A DNA stretch of 48,031 nucleotides, taken from contig JAFZDP010000002.1 in the NCBI GenBank assembly GCA_017561155.1, forward strand, positions 1-48,031. Direction: 5' to 3'. A model generated the notes under the pieces. That model had not been told where the DNA came from, ran no database searches, and was given only the letters and a program-made list of their open reading frames with translations. Positions 1 to 8,634 of the stretch are shown here, piece by piece. Numbering within the stretch: the first letter of the stretch is position 1; every line of letters starts with the position of its first letter. Source of the DNA: Bacteroidales bacterium. GTDB taxonomy: Bacteria; Bacteroidota; Bacteroidia; Bacteroidales; P3. The translations under genes and the position numbers were made by a program.

Positions 1-635
1 AGTATGCTCACAATGCAGCAGTCTGTTTCCGAAGCCAGATTCATAAGGCGTTCTATCACTTTTTGCGACATTATGCCGTCGTTGATGTCGTTCACCAAGT
101 CGCGAATGCCGTCCAGTATCACCAAGTCGGGCTTGTATTCCGCTATTGCCTCCTCCAGCAGAGGCATACGATCCTGCCATGCTTCGGCACGCACGTTGAA
201 GATGTCGAACATCTGCATAGGGAAGTTCTCCATTTTTTCACCCTCCGGCATGCTGTGTTGCCACAACTTCATAATCCTGTCGCACAGTATCTCTTGGGTC
301 GATTCCTCGCTCTGTTCGGTATCCATCCACAGCACACGCAGCGGCTTAGGGTCTATGCGTCGTACTCCAAGCACCTCGCCACATACACCCAAGGCCATGA
401 GTATGGAGGTGAAGAAAGTCTTACCCGACTTGGCGCGTCCTGTTATACCCACCAATTCGCCACGGGCAAAGCAAGGCTTGTCGAACATCTCGAATAAGAA
501 TCTACGCTTAGGAATAAGGCTATATGGCGTAATTCTTCTGCGTTCCAAACGCTGCAATTTGGCGTTCATCTGAGGCTCGTCATCCTTACCCCGGAACTCT
601 TGTGCTACCAGTTTTATCTTTTCGTCTAATGTCAT
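1..635 (-). CDS. RepA-like AAA ATPase of a mobile element (partial, 3' end off window)
   Basis: This reading frame starts with ATG at 635-633 and runs off the left edge, so about 211 residues are visible and the C-terminus is missing. A Walker A motif, GRAKSGKT, lies near residues 66-73. A Walker B-like strand, LVILDGI, lies further on, followed by a RecA-type core; the layout fits the AAA_25/RepA-like P-loop ATPases. In Bacteroidales such proteins usually sit in integrative or mobilizable elements or plasmids next to primase and mobilization genes, and are thought to act as replicative helicase or initiator. That role is inferred here, because no neighbouring mobile gene is visible. A TAACTTTG box lies 18 nt upstream of the ATG. 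It could alternatively be a phage-type DNA repair ATPase. Confidence 0.8.
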   Translation of the reverse strand, partial: MTLDEKIKLVAQEFRGKDDEPQMNAKLQRLERRRITPYSLIPKRRFLFEMFDKPCFARGELVGITGRAKSGKTFFTSILMALGVCGEVLGVRRIDPKPLRVLWMDTEQSEESTQEILCDRIMKLWQHSMPEGEKMENFPMQMFDIFNVRAEAWQDRMPLLEEAIAEYKPDLVILDGIRDLVNDINDGIMSQKVIERLMNLASETDCCIVSI

Positions 636-652
636 TGTTTTTAATTTTTCGG

Positions 653-660
653 CAAAGTTA
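653..660 (-). promoter_or_regulatory. Candidate -7 box of the ATPase gene
   Basis: On the minus strand the sequence reads TAACTTTG, matching the Bacteroidota -7 consensus TAnnTTTG, with about 10 nt between the expected transcription start and the ATG. I see no good TTTG at the usual 19-20 nt upstream, so the call rests on the -7 box alone. Confidence 0.4.
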
Positions 661-689
661 CAAATAAAAGTCCAAAAAAATGCCATATG

Positions 690-725
690 TACCCTAGGGT
701 ATACGAAAGTCTGTAATATGCATAT
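690..725. repeat. Pair of perfect palindromes upstream of the ATPase gene
   Basis: TACCCTAGGGTA (690-701) is a perfect 12-bp palindrome, and ATATGCATAT (716-725) is a perfect 10-bp palindrome 25 bp further on, centre to centre. They lie just upstream of the candidate promoter of the minus-strand ATPase gene and could be operators. The first resembles the TACCCGGGTA palindromes near 14352 and 14395. Confidence 0.4.
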
Positions 726-860
726 AATCAGAGATATGTAAATGTTAAATTTTAGCCGATTTTTCTTAATAGGATTTTGTTTTTCGCTATTTTGTCTGTA
801 AAAAAGGAGTTTTTCATCTGCCGACGAAAGGTTTTGAGTAGGGAACTTTTTAATATTACG

Positions 861-935
861 AGACCACGAGTTAAGGCTACGCTTACGCTACGCAGTTTAA
901 ATGGTACAAAAGGTATAGAGTGGTGTAGAGAGGGC
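861..935 (+). repeat. Diverged direct repeat, copy 1
   Basis: Begins AGACCAC, contains GGCTACGCTTACGCTACGC (875-893), and continues into an ACAAAAG...TAGAGAG purine-rich tail. The same order of blocks recurs at 1214-1303. The 19-bp core differs from its partner at two positions (T/A changes). Confidence 0.5.
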
Positions 936-1130
936 TTTTGGCAGTTAGCGGCTCAGTGTCTCTCTCTCTCGAATTTTTCACGGATGCAAAGCCCTCTTAA
1001 GCCTTAAACCAACCCCAGACTTCGTAAATCCGACTAAGTTCATCCGGCTACCGCCATAACCGTAGTCCGTAGTCCGGCGAAGCAAAACATTGCCCCCAAA
1101 AACAGAAGTTCGACGTTGTTAGCCCGGCCT

Positions 1131-1169
1131 CATCCCTGTATTCCCCCTAAAGGGGAATACTTAGGGATG
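1131..1169. repeat. Long perfect-arm hairpin
   Basis: Arms CATCCCT plus GTATTCCCC (1131-1146) pair with GGGGAATAC (1152-1160) and AGGGATG (1163-1169). The loop is CTAAA and TT bulges on the right arm, giving 16 base pairs in total. There is no T-tract on either side, so it is not a typical intrinsic terminator. It may be the core of a small palindromic repeat. Confidence 0.6.
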
Positions 1170-1213
1170 GGTTGGCCGTTGGGCTTGCAACGTCGCCGCC
1201 GATACTTCTTTTT

Positions 1214-1303
1214 AGACCACTAGTGATGGCTTCGCTTACGCTTCGCTGTTGAAAGACTAAGGACAAAAGTCTAAAGGGTATAGAAGGTAGAGAGAGTAGA
1301 GAG
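1214..1303 (+). repeat. Diverged direct repeat, copy 2
   Basis: Begins AGACCAC, contains GGCTTCGCTTACGCTTCGC (1228-1246), and continues into ACAAAAG...GGTAGAGAGAG. It shares block order with 861-935 but has small insertions, as expected for an old duplication. Confidence 0.5.
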
Positions 1304-1348
1304 TGTGATTGGGCTGTGAGCAATGAGCAATGAGCCGACTCGCCCTAT

Positions 1349-1436
1349 CCATAGTTCCATAGTTCCATAGTTCCATAAATCCATAAATCCATAAATCCAT
1401 AATTCCGTCAATCCGTGATTCCGTAGTTCCGTAATT
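1349..1436. repeat. Tandem array of eleven 8-bp units
   Basis: Eleven contiguous 8-mers with no gaps. In order they are CCATAGTT three times, CCATAAAT three times, CCATAATT, CCGTCAAT, CCGTGATT, CCGTAGTT and CCGTAATT. Identical units cluster, as expected from slippage-driven expansion. On the minus strand it translates into a repetitive tyrosine/tryptophan-rich peptide, which is most likely an artefact. Confidence 0.85.
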
Positions 1437-1550
1437 CCGGCGAATCCCACCGACTACCGCCCCACTAGTAGTCTTGGTGAAGCAAAGCTCATCCAACGTC
1501 CGTTGTCCGTAGTCAGCGTAGCGAACTCCTAAAAAAAGTTGCTTCTATTC

Positions 1551-1582
1551 TTTGTTATTTTCATCAAAAAAAAGTATCTTTG
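1551..1582 (+). promoter_or_regulatory. Promoter of pcrA-recQ
   Basis: TTTG at 1551-1554 and TATCTTTG at 1575-1582, separated by 20 nt. This is a close match to the Bacteroidota sigma-ABfr consensus (TTTG, 19-20 nt, TAnnTTTG). The predicted start site is about 1590, leaving a leader of roughly 45 nt before the GTG start of pcrA. Confidence 0.75.
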
Positions 1583-1633
1583 CAAAACATATTGTATAAG
1601 TGAAACGAATAGTAACCCATTAAAAATTAAGTT

Positions 1634-3904
1634 GTGAGAGATTTATTAAGCGAACTAAACGAAGAGCAAAGGAAAGCTGCTGCCTGTATAGAAGGGCCGG
1701 TGATGATAATAGCGGGTGCCGGGTCGGGCAAGACTCGTACCCTTACCTATCGTATAGCCCATTTGATAGAAGAGGGTGTAGATCCTTTTCAGATATTGGC
1801 ACTTACGTTTACCAACAAGGCTGCCGCCGAGATGAAAGAGCGTATTATAAAACTGGTAGGAAATGCTGCTCGCAATATTTGGATGGGTACGTTCCACTCT
1901 GTTTTTGCCAAGATTTTACGTTTCGAAGCCGAGAAGCTGGGGTACATACCCTCGTTTACCATATACGATACCGACGATAGCAAGAGTGCTATAAAGCAGA
2001 TAATTAAAACGCTGAATCTAGACCCTAAAACATACAATGTGGGCTATGTGTTGGGGCGTATATCGATGGCCAAGAGCAATTTGATATCGGTAGCCGACTA
2101 TATGAACAATGCCGAGATACAGCAGAGCGACGCTGCTGCTCGCAAGCCTATGATTGGTGAGATATACAAGCAATACAACCAAAGGCTTCGCAATTCGATG
2201 GCTATGGACTTCGACGACTTGTTGTATAATATGAACGTATTGCTACGCGACTTTCCCGAGGTGTTGTACAAATACCAAGAACGTTTTAGGCATATATTGG
2301 TCGACGAGTATCAGGACACAAACTTTTCGCAATACCTGATAGTGAAAAAGATGGCTGCACGCTACGAGAATATCTGCGTGGTGGGCGACGATGCTCAGAG
2401 TATATATGCTTTCAGAGGTGCAAATATTCAAAACATACTGAACTTTAAACGCGACTATCCTACTGTCAAGCTGTTTAAGTTGGAACAAAACTACCGTTCG
2501 ACACAGAATATAGTGAATGCTGCCAACAGCATAATATCCAACAACAAGGACCAGATAAAGAAAGAGATATGGACTGCCAACATTGCCGGCAACCGCATAC
2601 GTCTGCTCAACGGCGACGACGAACGTGAGGAGGGCTTTATGGTGGCCAACTCGATAGCTGACAGCAAAGCCGAGATGGACTTGCAGTATAGCGACTTTGC
2701 CGTTCTTTACCGCACCAACATACAGTCGAGGGCGGTGGAAGAGGCGTTGCGTAAGATGAAGATACCATACAAAATATACGGCGGTTTGTCGTTCTATAGG
2801 CGCAAAGAGATAAAAGATGTGTTGGCATATCTGCGTTTGGTGGTCAACAACTACGACGACGAAGCCTTGGCACGCGTCATCAACTACCCTGCCCGTGGTA
2901 TAGGACAAACGACTATGGACAGGATAAGGGTGGCGGCTGCCGACAACGACATAAGCGTGTGGACGGTGATGGAAAACCTGTCGACTTTCGGATTGGGGAT
3001 AAACACCGGCACGACGAACAAGATAAACGATTTTGTGATGATGATAAAATCGGCAACGGCACAGCTTGCCGTTCTTAACGCCTACGACCTGGCTAAGCAG
3101 ATAATAATGCAGTCGGGAATAATACGTTTTTTGAAAGAAGACGAAGACCCCGACAATGCCAACCGTATAGAGAACATCGAGGAGTTGATGAACGGTATAC
3201 AGGAATTTTGCGAGAAAGAGGATATAATAACACCCGAAGGCGAAGAAGAGTTGCAGATCAAGACCTTGGATTTGTTTTTGCAACAGGTGCTGCTGCTTAC
3301 CGACGAAGAGGGCGAGAACGAAGACACCGACAAGGTGGCACTGATGACTATACATGCTGCCAAGGGCTTGGAGTTTCCCTATGTGTATGTGGTGGGCATG
3401 GAAGAGAATCTTTTCCCATCAGCAATGTCGATATCGAGCCGTCAGGAGTTGGAAGAAGAGCGCAGGTTGTTCTATGTGGCTGTGACACGTGCCGAGAAGA
3501 TGCTGACGCTGTCGTATGCCAACAGCAGGTACCAGTTTGGCAGCGTATCGTTTCAGGAGCTGAGCCGTTTCGTCGAAGAAATCGACGCCAAATATATCGA
3601 CGTGCCTACCAAGAAGAAGGTGTTGCCCAAGGTGGGAGGCTTGCCCAAGCCTATGTTTACCAAACGCAAGACGCTGAACACTGAGCCGCTGAAACGTGTG
3701 CAGCACGGGCCTACACAAGGCAATACGCCGGCAGCCATAAACGCTATAGAGGTGGGTATGACGGTGAAGCACGAAAAGTTTGGATACGGTAAGGTGCTGA
3801 GGATAGAAGGCGATGGCGACAGCCGAAAGGCGATAATATTTTTTGAAGTGATGGGCGAAAAGCAGCTGATGCTTAAATTTGCCAAACTGACGATAGTGAA
3901 ATAG
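1634..3904 (+). CDS. pcrA: ATP-dependent DNA helicase PcrA/UvrD
   Basis: A 756-residue superfamily 1A 3'-5' helicase acting in nucleotide excision repair, replication-fork clearance and transcription-coupled repair. Walker A GAGSGKT lies at residues 28-34 and motif II VDEYQD at 223-228. Later motifs include QNYRSTQNI, VALMTIHAAKGLEFPYVYV and the VAVTRAEK arginine-finger motif. The last about 50 residues (VGMTVKHEKFGYGKVL...) form the Tudor-like C-terminal domain that contacts RNA polymerase in PcrA/UvrD. Length fits the family. The start is GTG: the codon two upstream in frame is a stop, so no earlier start exists. recQ follows after 10 nt, suggesting co-transcription of two repair helicases. 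Confidence 0.95.
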   Translation: MRDLLSELNEEQRKAAACIEGPVMIIAGAGSGKTRTLTYRIAHLIEEGVDPFQILALTFTNKAAAEMKERIIKLVGNAARNIWMGTFHSVFAKILRFEAEKLGYIPSFTIYDTDDSKSAIKQIIKTLNLDPKTYNVGYVLGRISMAKSNLISVADYMNNAEIQQSDAAARKPMIGEIYKQYNQRLRNSMAMDFDDLLYNMNVLLRDFPEVLYKYQERFRHILVDEYQDTNFSQYLIVKKMAARYENICVVGDDAQSIYAFRGANIQNILNFKRDYPTVKLFKLEQNYRSTQNIVNAANSIISNNKDQIKKEIWTANIAGNRIRLLNGDDEREEGFMVANSIADSKAEMDLQYSDFAVLYRTNIQSRAVEEALRKMKIPYKIYGGLSFYRRKEIKDVLAYLRLVVNNYDDEALARVINYPARGIGQTTMDRIRVAAADNDISVWTVMENLSTFGLGINTGTTNKINDFVMMIKSATAQLAVLNAYDLAKQIIMQSGIIRFLKEDEDPDNANRIENIEELMNGIQEFCEKEDIITPEGEEELQIKTLDLFLQQVLLLTDEEGENEDTDKVALMTIHAAKGLEFPYVYVVGMEENLFPSAMSISSRQELEEERRLFYVAVTRAEKMLTLSYANSRYQFGSVSFQELSRFVEEIDAKYIDVPTKKKVLPKVGGLPKPMFTKRKTLNTEPLKRVQHGPTQGNTPAAINAIEVGMTVKHEKFGYGKVLRIEGDGDSRKAIIFFEVMGEKQLMLKFAKLTIVK

Positions 3905-3914
3905 CCGTCCTGTC

Positions 3915-5828
3915 ATGGATACCGCAACCGACATATTGGCTAGATATTGGGGCTACAGCAGTTTCCGTCCTCTGCAACACGAGGTGATAGATGCTGTGCT
4001 GCAAGGCCACGACACTTTGGCGCTGATGCCTACGGGTGGCGGCAAGTCGTTGTGCTTTCAGGTGCCGGCCATGATGCTCGACGGTATATGCGTGGTGGTG
4101 TCGCCTCTTATAGCTCTGATGAACGATCAGGTAGAGAGTCTGAAGAAGAGGGGCATACCTGCTGCCACAATAGTGTCGGGAATGAACAGGGTAGAGGTGG
4201 AGATAGTGCTGAACAACTGTGTGCATGGAAAGATAAAGATACTGTATGTATCGCCCGAACGACTTAAGAACAGGATGTTTATCGAGCACTTCAAGCAGAT
4301 GCGTGTGTCGCTGATAGCCGTCGACGAGGCTCACTGTATATCGCAGTGGGGCTACGATTTCCGTCCGCCTTATCTGGACATTGCAGAGGCTCGACGTTAT
4401 CATCCTATGGTGCCTGTGGTGGCACTGACGGCAACGGCGACAGCCAATGTGGTGGAGGATATAAAAGACAAGCTGGGCTTTGGACGCGACAGCAAGGTGT
4501 TCAGAAAAAGTTTTTATCGTAGCAATCTGGTCTATATGGTGTTTCGCGAAGAGGACAAGTATGGGCGGCTGCTGAGGATAATACGCAAGGTGAGAGGTAG
4601 CGGCATTGTTTATGTTCGTAACCGCAGACGTACGCAAGAGGTGGCACAGTATCTGGCATCGCAAGGCGTGACTGCTACCTACTACAACGCCGGTATGCCG
4701 GCCAAAGATCGCGACAAGCACCAACAGCGATGGCACGAAGGGAAGGTGGAGGTGATAGTGGCTACCAACGCGTTCGGCATGGGTATCGACAAGCAAGATG
4801 TGAGGTATGTAGTGCATCTGGATTTGCCCGAGACCATAGAAGCCTACTTTCAAGAGGCTGGAAGGGCAGGTAGAGACGAGAGATTGGCATACGCCGTAAT
4901 GCTATACAACCAACAGGATATAGACGCATTGGAAGAGGGGTTGGAAAACAGCTACCCTACAATGCAATACATACGAAACGTATACAAAGGAGTGTGCAAC
5001 TACTTTAAGATACCTATGGGTGCTGGGTGCGACTTGGCGTTCGACTTCGACATTGCCGAGATATGCGACACATATAGGTTCAAGGTGCTGCCTTTTGTAA
5101 GTTCGCTTAAGTTTCTGGAAAAAGAAGGGTTGTTGTCGTTGCCCGACAGGCAGGATATGAACTCTAAGGTGTACATGATGATGAATAAACAAGATCTGTA
5201 TGCCTTTCAGGTGGACAATGCCCGATATGATGTGCTGATAAAGCTGATGTTGCGACTATATGGTGGTATGTTTACCGACTTTGTGCCTATAAGCGAGGTG
5301 CAGATGGCAAAGCTGTTGCACTACGAGACGACAGAGGTGGAAAAGATGCTGAAACATTTGGAAAAGATGCAGGTGATAGTATACCAACAAAAGAGCGACA
5401 AAGCCAAGATAATATTCACCTCGCCAAGGGTCGACGTCGACGATTTGTACCTGAAAGATAGTAACTACAAGGCGTTGAAACAACGGGCTGTAGAAAGGAA
5501 GAATGCTATGGTGGCTTATGCCACTGCCACAACTCATTGTCGTAGCCGACTGCTGCTGGACTACTTTGAGGAGAAAACCGATACCGACTGTGGCAAGTGC
5601 GACGCTTGTATAGGCAATAGGAAAAAGAGCAGCACGGCAGATGTCGACGAGGTTAAGACGAGGATAGTGGAGGTTGTGGGCAGCAGACCTATGAATGTAA
5701 GGCAGGTGGTGGAATGCTTTTCCACCGTGGAGGAAAGCCATATAGTGGAGACTGTACGAAGCCTGTTGGAATACGAAGTGCTGTATCAGGACCAAGATAT
5801 GGTGTTGCACATAAGCAAAAAGAAGTAG
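3915..5828 (+). CDS. recQ: ATP-dependent DNA helicase RecQ
   Basis: A 637-residue superfamily 2 3'-5' helicase of recombination and fork repair. Walker A PTGGGKS is at residues 39-45, the DEAH box at 137-140 followed by the RecQ-specific aromatic loop (CISQWGYDFRP), and motif VI QEAGRAGRD lies further on. The RecQ-Ct zinc motif is recognisable as CRSRLLLDYF...CGKCDAC near residues 540-565. The final segment (KTRIVEVVGSRPMNV...) resembles a winged-helix extension. I see no clear HRDC domain, so this may be a short RecQ. The gene is 10 nt downstream of pcrA, probably in one transcript. No obvious terminator hairpin follows; the next gene has its own -7 box. Confidence 0.95.
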   Translation: MDTATDILARYWGYSSFRPLQHEVIDAVLQGHDTLALMPTGGGKSLCFQVPAMMLDGICVVVSPLIALMNDQVESLKKRGIPAATIVSGMNRVEVEIVLNNCVHGKIKILYVSPERLKNRMFIEHFKQMRVSLIAVDEAHCISQWGYDFRPPYLDIAEARRYHPMVPVVALTATATANVVEDIKDKLGFGRDSKVFRKSFYRSNLVYMVFREEDKYGRLLRIIRKVRGSGIVYVRNRRRTQEVAQYLASQGVTATYYNAGMPAKDRDKHQQRWHEGKVEVIVATNAFGMGIDKQDVRYVVHLDLPETIEAYFQEAGRAGRDERLAYAVMLYNQQDIDALEEGLENSYPTMQYIRNVYKGVCNYFKIPMGAGCDLAFDFDIAEICDTYRFKVLPFVSSLKFLEKEGLLSLPDRQDMNSKVYMMMNKQDLYAFQVDNARYDVLIKLMLRLYGGMFTDFVPISEVQMAKLLHYETTEVEKMLKHLEKMQVIVYQQKSDKAKIIFTSPRVDVDDLYLKDSNYKALKQRAVERKNAMVAYATATTHCRSRLLLDYFEEKTDTDCGKCDACIGNRKKSSTADVDEVKTRIVEVVGSRPMNVRQVVECFSTVEESHIVETVRSLLEYEVLYQDQDMVLHISKKK

Positions 5829-5947
5829 AGCAATATAAGATGCGGCAAAGTGTGCAATGCCAAATAAGGTAGGGCTATAGGGAGGAGGCACCGCTTTAAT
5901 TTTTGACTATAAAAATAATAAATGTCGCAATTGTCGTTTTTTTTTTG

Positions 5948-5955
5948 TATTTTTG
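5948..5955 (+). promoter_or_regulatory. Candidate -7 box of the gldFG operon
   Basis: TATTTTTG matches TAnnTTTG. The upstream region is T-rich and has no clean TTTG at 19-20 nt, so only the -7 element is supported. The gldF start codon lies about 90 nt downstream. Confidence 0.45.
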
Positions 5956-6046
5956 CACATTAAAATTTTTCATAGCAATACAATTATACTGTTGCTATGT
6001 CGTTTATTATTAGGTTTGAAAGAATTTTAAATAAAAACATTATACT

Positions 6047-6784
6047 ATGCTTACATTGTACAAAAAGGAGTTGAGTAGTTTTTTTTCATCGCTTATGGGG
6101 TATCTTACCATTGTAGTATTCTTACTTCTTAATGGTCTTATGTTGTGGGTGTTCAACTCCGACTTTAATATTTTGGACTATGGCTATGCCGGGTTGGATG
6201 GCTTGTTCCTTATTGGCCCTTTCCTTTTCTTGTTTCTTATACCGGCTATAACAATGCGTATGTTTGCCGAAGAAAAGAAGAATGGCACTATCGAATTGTT
6301 GTTCACTAAGCCATTGTCGGAGTATAAGATTATATTTGCCAAATTGCTGGCAGGTATCACATTGGTGTTTATATCTATACTGCCTACTATAGTTTACTAC
6401 GTCACGGTATACATACTTGGCGACCCTGTAGGAAATATAGACACAGGTGGCGCTATAGGCTCGTATATAGGATTGTTGTTTTTGGGCTGTGCTTTTGTAG
6501 CCATAGGCTTGTTCGCCTCGGTGCTTACAAACAACCAGATAGTAGCTTTCATAATAGCCATCCTATTGTCGACATTCTGCTATTTGGGCTTCGAAACATT
6601 ATACAACATGGATATATTCGGTTCGCTAAACTTGTTTGTGCGTTCGTTGGGTATGCGTTATCATTACGAGTCGATAAGTCGTGGCGTTATCGATACTCGC
6701 GACGTGTTGTATTTTGTCAGCGTTATATTCTTGTTTGTAATGTTTACTCGTTTGGTGCTACAAACACGCAAATGGCAAAAATAG
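6047..6784 (+). CDS. gldF: GldF-like ABC transporter permease
   Basis: A 245-residue integral membrane protein of the ABC-2 permease type. The N-terminus (LYKKELSSFFSSLMGYLTI) is the usual GldF start. About six hydrophobic segments follow, with a conserved cytoplasmic loop MFAEEKKNGTIELLFTKPLSE characteristic of GldF/NosY-like permeases. In Flavobacterium, GldA (ATPase), GldF and GldG form an ABC complex linked to gliding and T9SS function. In non-gliding Bacteroidales the cargo is unknown. It is first of a three-gene operon; gldG starts 33 nt later. No gldA-like ATPase gene is in the window. The family call is strong, the physiological role inferred. Confidence 0.92.
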   Translation: MLTLYKKELSSFFSSLMGYLTIVVFLLLNGLMLWVFNSDFNILDYGYAGLDGLFLIGPFLFLFLIPAITMRMFAEEKKNGTIELLFTKPLSEYKIIFAKLLAGITLVFISILPTIVYYVTVYILGDPVGNIDTGGAIGSYIGLLFLGCAFVAIGLFASVLTNNQIVAFIIAILLSTFCYLGFETLYNMDIFGSLNLFVRSLGMRYHYESISRGVIDTRDVLYFVSVIFLFVMFTRLVLQTRKWQK

Positions 6785-6817
6785 ATAACTATTGGATAAC
6801 AGAAAAATAGTATTGCA

Positions 6818-8608
6818 ATGAAATTAAATATAAATATGTTTAAGAAAAATATGCCCAAGTCGGAACAAAAAAAGAGCATAAAACGCTCTAATATTGTGGA
6901 GCTATTGGGAGGAATACTGATAATTATATTCTTGAATATCATAGGCAACTATGTGTATACACGTTTTGACTTGACAGCCGAAAAACGCTACACCTTGTCC
7001 AAAGCCACCAAAAAGCTGCTTAAGAATGTAGACGAGACGGTGTTGGTGCGTGTATATTTGGAAGGCAACGAGCTGCCACCCGACTTTAAGCGTTTGCAAA
7101 ACGAAACCAAAGAGATGCTCAACCAATTTAGAGCATACAACAAATACATAGAGTACGAGTTTTTTAACCCTTCGGCTTTCGACGACAGCAAAGAGCAACG
7201 AGAGTTCTACGAAAGCCTTGCCAGAAAAGGGATAAAACCTAGCAGGATAGAGGTGAAAACTCCCGATGGTGTGAAACAACAATTGGTTATTCCTGCCGCG
7301 GACATTACCTTTAAGGGACAAGAAACATCGGTGCAGCTGTTGTTGGACCAGAGCTATGTGTCGAATACCGAACTTGTAAACAACTCGGTGCAAGCATTGG
7401 AGTATACCCTTACCGATGCGTTGCGACGACTTGCACGCAATGAAAAGCAGCGTATAGCTTTCTTGCAAGGACATGGTGAATTGGAGCGTCATGCTATTTT
7501 CGACATACAGATGGCTCTTACCGACTACTACTCTATGGAGAACATAACACTGAACGGCAATGTCAACGCCCTTACCGAACGACGTATAAATCCTAAGGAT
7601 TCGACAGATATAGAGTTTCACAACAAATTTAAACTATTGGTGGTGCCTAAGCCTACCAAGCCATTCAGCGATGAGGACTTGTATATAATAGACCAATTTG
7701 TGATGTATGGAGGTAGAGTGTTGTGGCTTATCGACGCTTTGGATATAGAGATGGACAGCCTTGCCAACCGTAGCCAGGCTATGGCTATGCGTATGGACTT
7801 GGGATTGGGCTTCGACGAGATGTTGTTTACATACGGTGTAAGGGTGAACCCAAACCTTATTATGGACATAAGATGTATGCCTATACCTATGGCCGGCGGT
7901 TCGATGGGCAACAATCCTCAGATAGAGTTTCGCCCGTGGTACTACTTCCCGGAGATAGTGCCGCTGTCTAAACACCCGATAGTGAAAAACCTAGATGTGA
8001 TAAAGAGCGAGTTTGTAAATGGTATAGATATTATAGACAACGAGATAAGAAAGACCGTACTGCTTACCACTTCGGAATATTCCAGAGTGGTGAATGCTCC
8101 TGCTGTGGTAGACCTCAATGTGGCACAGACCGAACCCGACGGACGTTTGTTCAACAAAAGCAATATTCCTATAGCGGTATTGTTGGAGGGTGAGTTTAAG
8201 TCGCCATGGAAAAACAGATTGGCACCATCGTTCACCGAACTGCCGGAGATGGGCTACAGAAGCGAAGGAGAACCATCGAAGATGATAGTAGTGTCTGACG
8301 GAGATATTATAAAAAATGCTTTCAACTACAAACAAAACTATCCATATCCTTTGGGATACGACAAGTATACAAACATAATGTATGCCAACAAGACATTTAT
8401 ACTTAACGCTATAAACTATCTGTGTGGCGATGAAGACTATATGGAGTCGAGGTCGAGAGAGATAAAGATTCGTAAGTTGAATGTGGCTAAGATAAAAGAA
8501 AACCGTACTATGTACCAAGTGGTAAATATTGTTGTTCCAATAGGAATAGTGATACTTGGCGGTGTGGTGATAATGTTTGTACGAAAGAATAGATACAAAA
8601 AGAAATAA
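6818..8608 (+). CDS. gldG: GldG-like ABC transporter auxiliary protein
   Basis: A 596-residue protein with one N-terminal membrane segment (IVELLGGILIIIFLNIIGNYVY) followed by the GldG signature RFDLTAEKRYTLS. It has a large extracytoplasmic domain of the ABC-type uncharacterized transport family, and a C-terminal membrane anchor (VVNIVVPIGIVILGGVVIMFV) with a basic tail. This two-anchor layout is typical of GldG, which pairs with the GldF permease. An alternative start at the internal Met near residue 7 or 12 is possible, since the first residues lie outside the hydrophobic segment. The gene sits between gldF and a DUF4340 gene with short gaps, so a single transcript is likely. Confidence 0.92.
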   Translation: MKLNINMFKKNMPKSEQKKSIKRSNIVELLGGILIIIFLNIIGNYVYTRFDLTAEKRYTLSKATKKLLKNVDETVLVRVYLEGNELPPDFKRLQNETKEMLNQFRAYNKYIEYEFFNPSAFDDSKEQREFYESLARKGIKPSRIEVKTPDGVKQQLVIPAADITFKGQETSVQLLLDQSYVSNTELVNNSVQALEYTLTDALRRLARNEKQRIAFLQGHGELERHAIFDIQMALTDYYSMENITLNGNVNALTERRINPKDSTDIEFHNKFKLLVVPKPTKPFSDEDLYIIDQFVMYGGRVLWLIDALDIEMDSLANRSQAMAMRMDLGLGFDEMLFTYGVRVNPNLIMDIRCMPIPMAGGSMGNNPQIEFRPWYYFPEIVPLSKHPIVKNLDVIKSEFVNGIDIIDNEIRKTVLLTTSEYSRVVNAPAVVDLNVAQTEPDGRLFNKSNIPIAVLLEGEFKSPWKNRLAPSFTELPEMGYRSEGEPSKMIVVSDGDIIKNAFNYKQNYPYPLGYDKYTNIMYANKTFILNAINYLCGDEDYMESRSREIKIRKLNVAKIKENRTMYQVVNIVVPIGIVILGGVVIMFVRKNRYKKK

Positions 8609-8634
8609 CACAAAATTAACTCATAATATATAAG

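Larger units (their letters stand above)
636..1560. other. Gene-free island of decayed repeats
   Basis: About 925 bp without a convincing gene. Roughly 850-1520 is visibly richer in G+C than most intergenic DNA here and full of short repeated words (CCGTAGTC, GGCGAAGC, GAGAGAG). It holds a diverged direct repeat, a long hairpin and an 8-bp tandem array, listed separately. The few open frames here (777-1007 plus, 1257-1496 minus) show no domain, no start context and low-complexity translations. Lying next to a mobile-element-type ATPase gene, it may be the edge of an integrated element or a degraded remnant. Confidence 0.6.

Noticed and set aside
4-573. 189-residue open frame on the plus strand at the left edge
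   Set aside because: Antisense to the AAA ATPase, whose Walker motifs make the minus strand the coding one.
777-1007. 76-residue frame on the plus strand in the island
   Set aside because: No domain, no promoter, crosses the decayed repeat.
1257-1496. 79-residue frame over the tandem array (minus strand)
   Set aside because: The 8-bp unit gives a repetitive MDLWIYGFMELWNYG peptide; low complexity and no start signal.
2243-3355. 370-residue open frame on the minus strand
   Set aside because: Fully antisense to pcrA, His/Tyr/Val-rich translation without domain; a by-product of the codon use of pcrA.
3873-4853. 326-residue open frame on the minus strand
   Set aside because: Antisense to recQ; no recognisable domain and His-rich composition.
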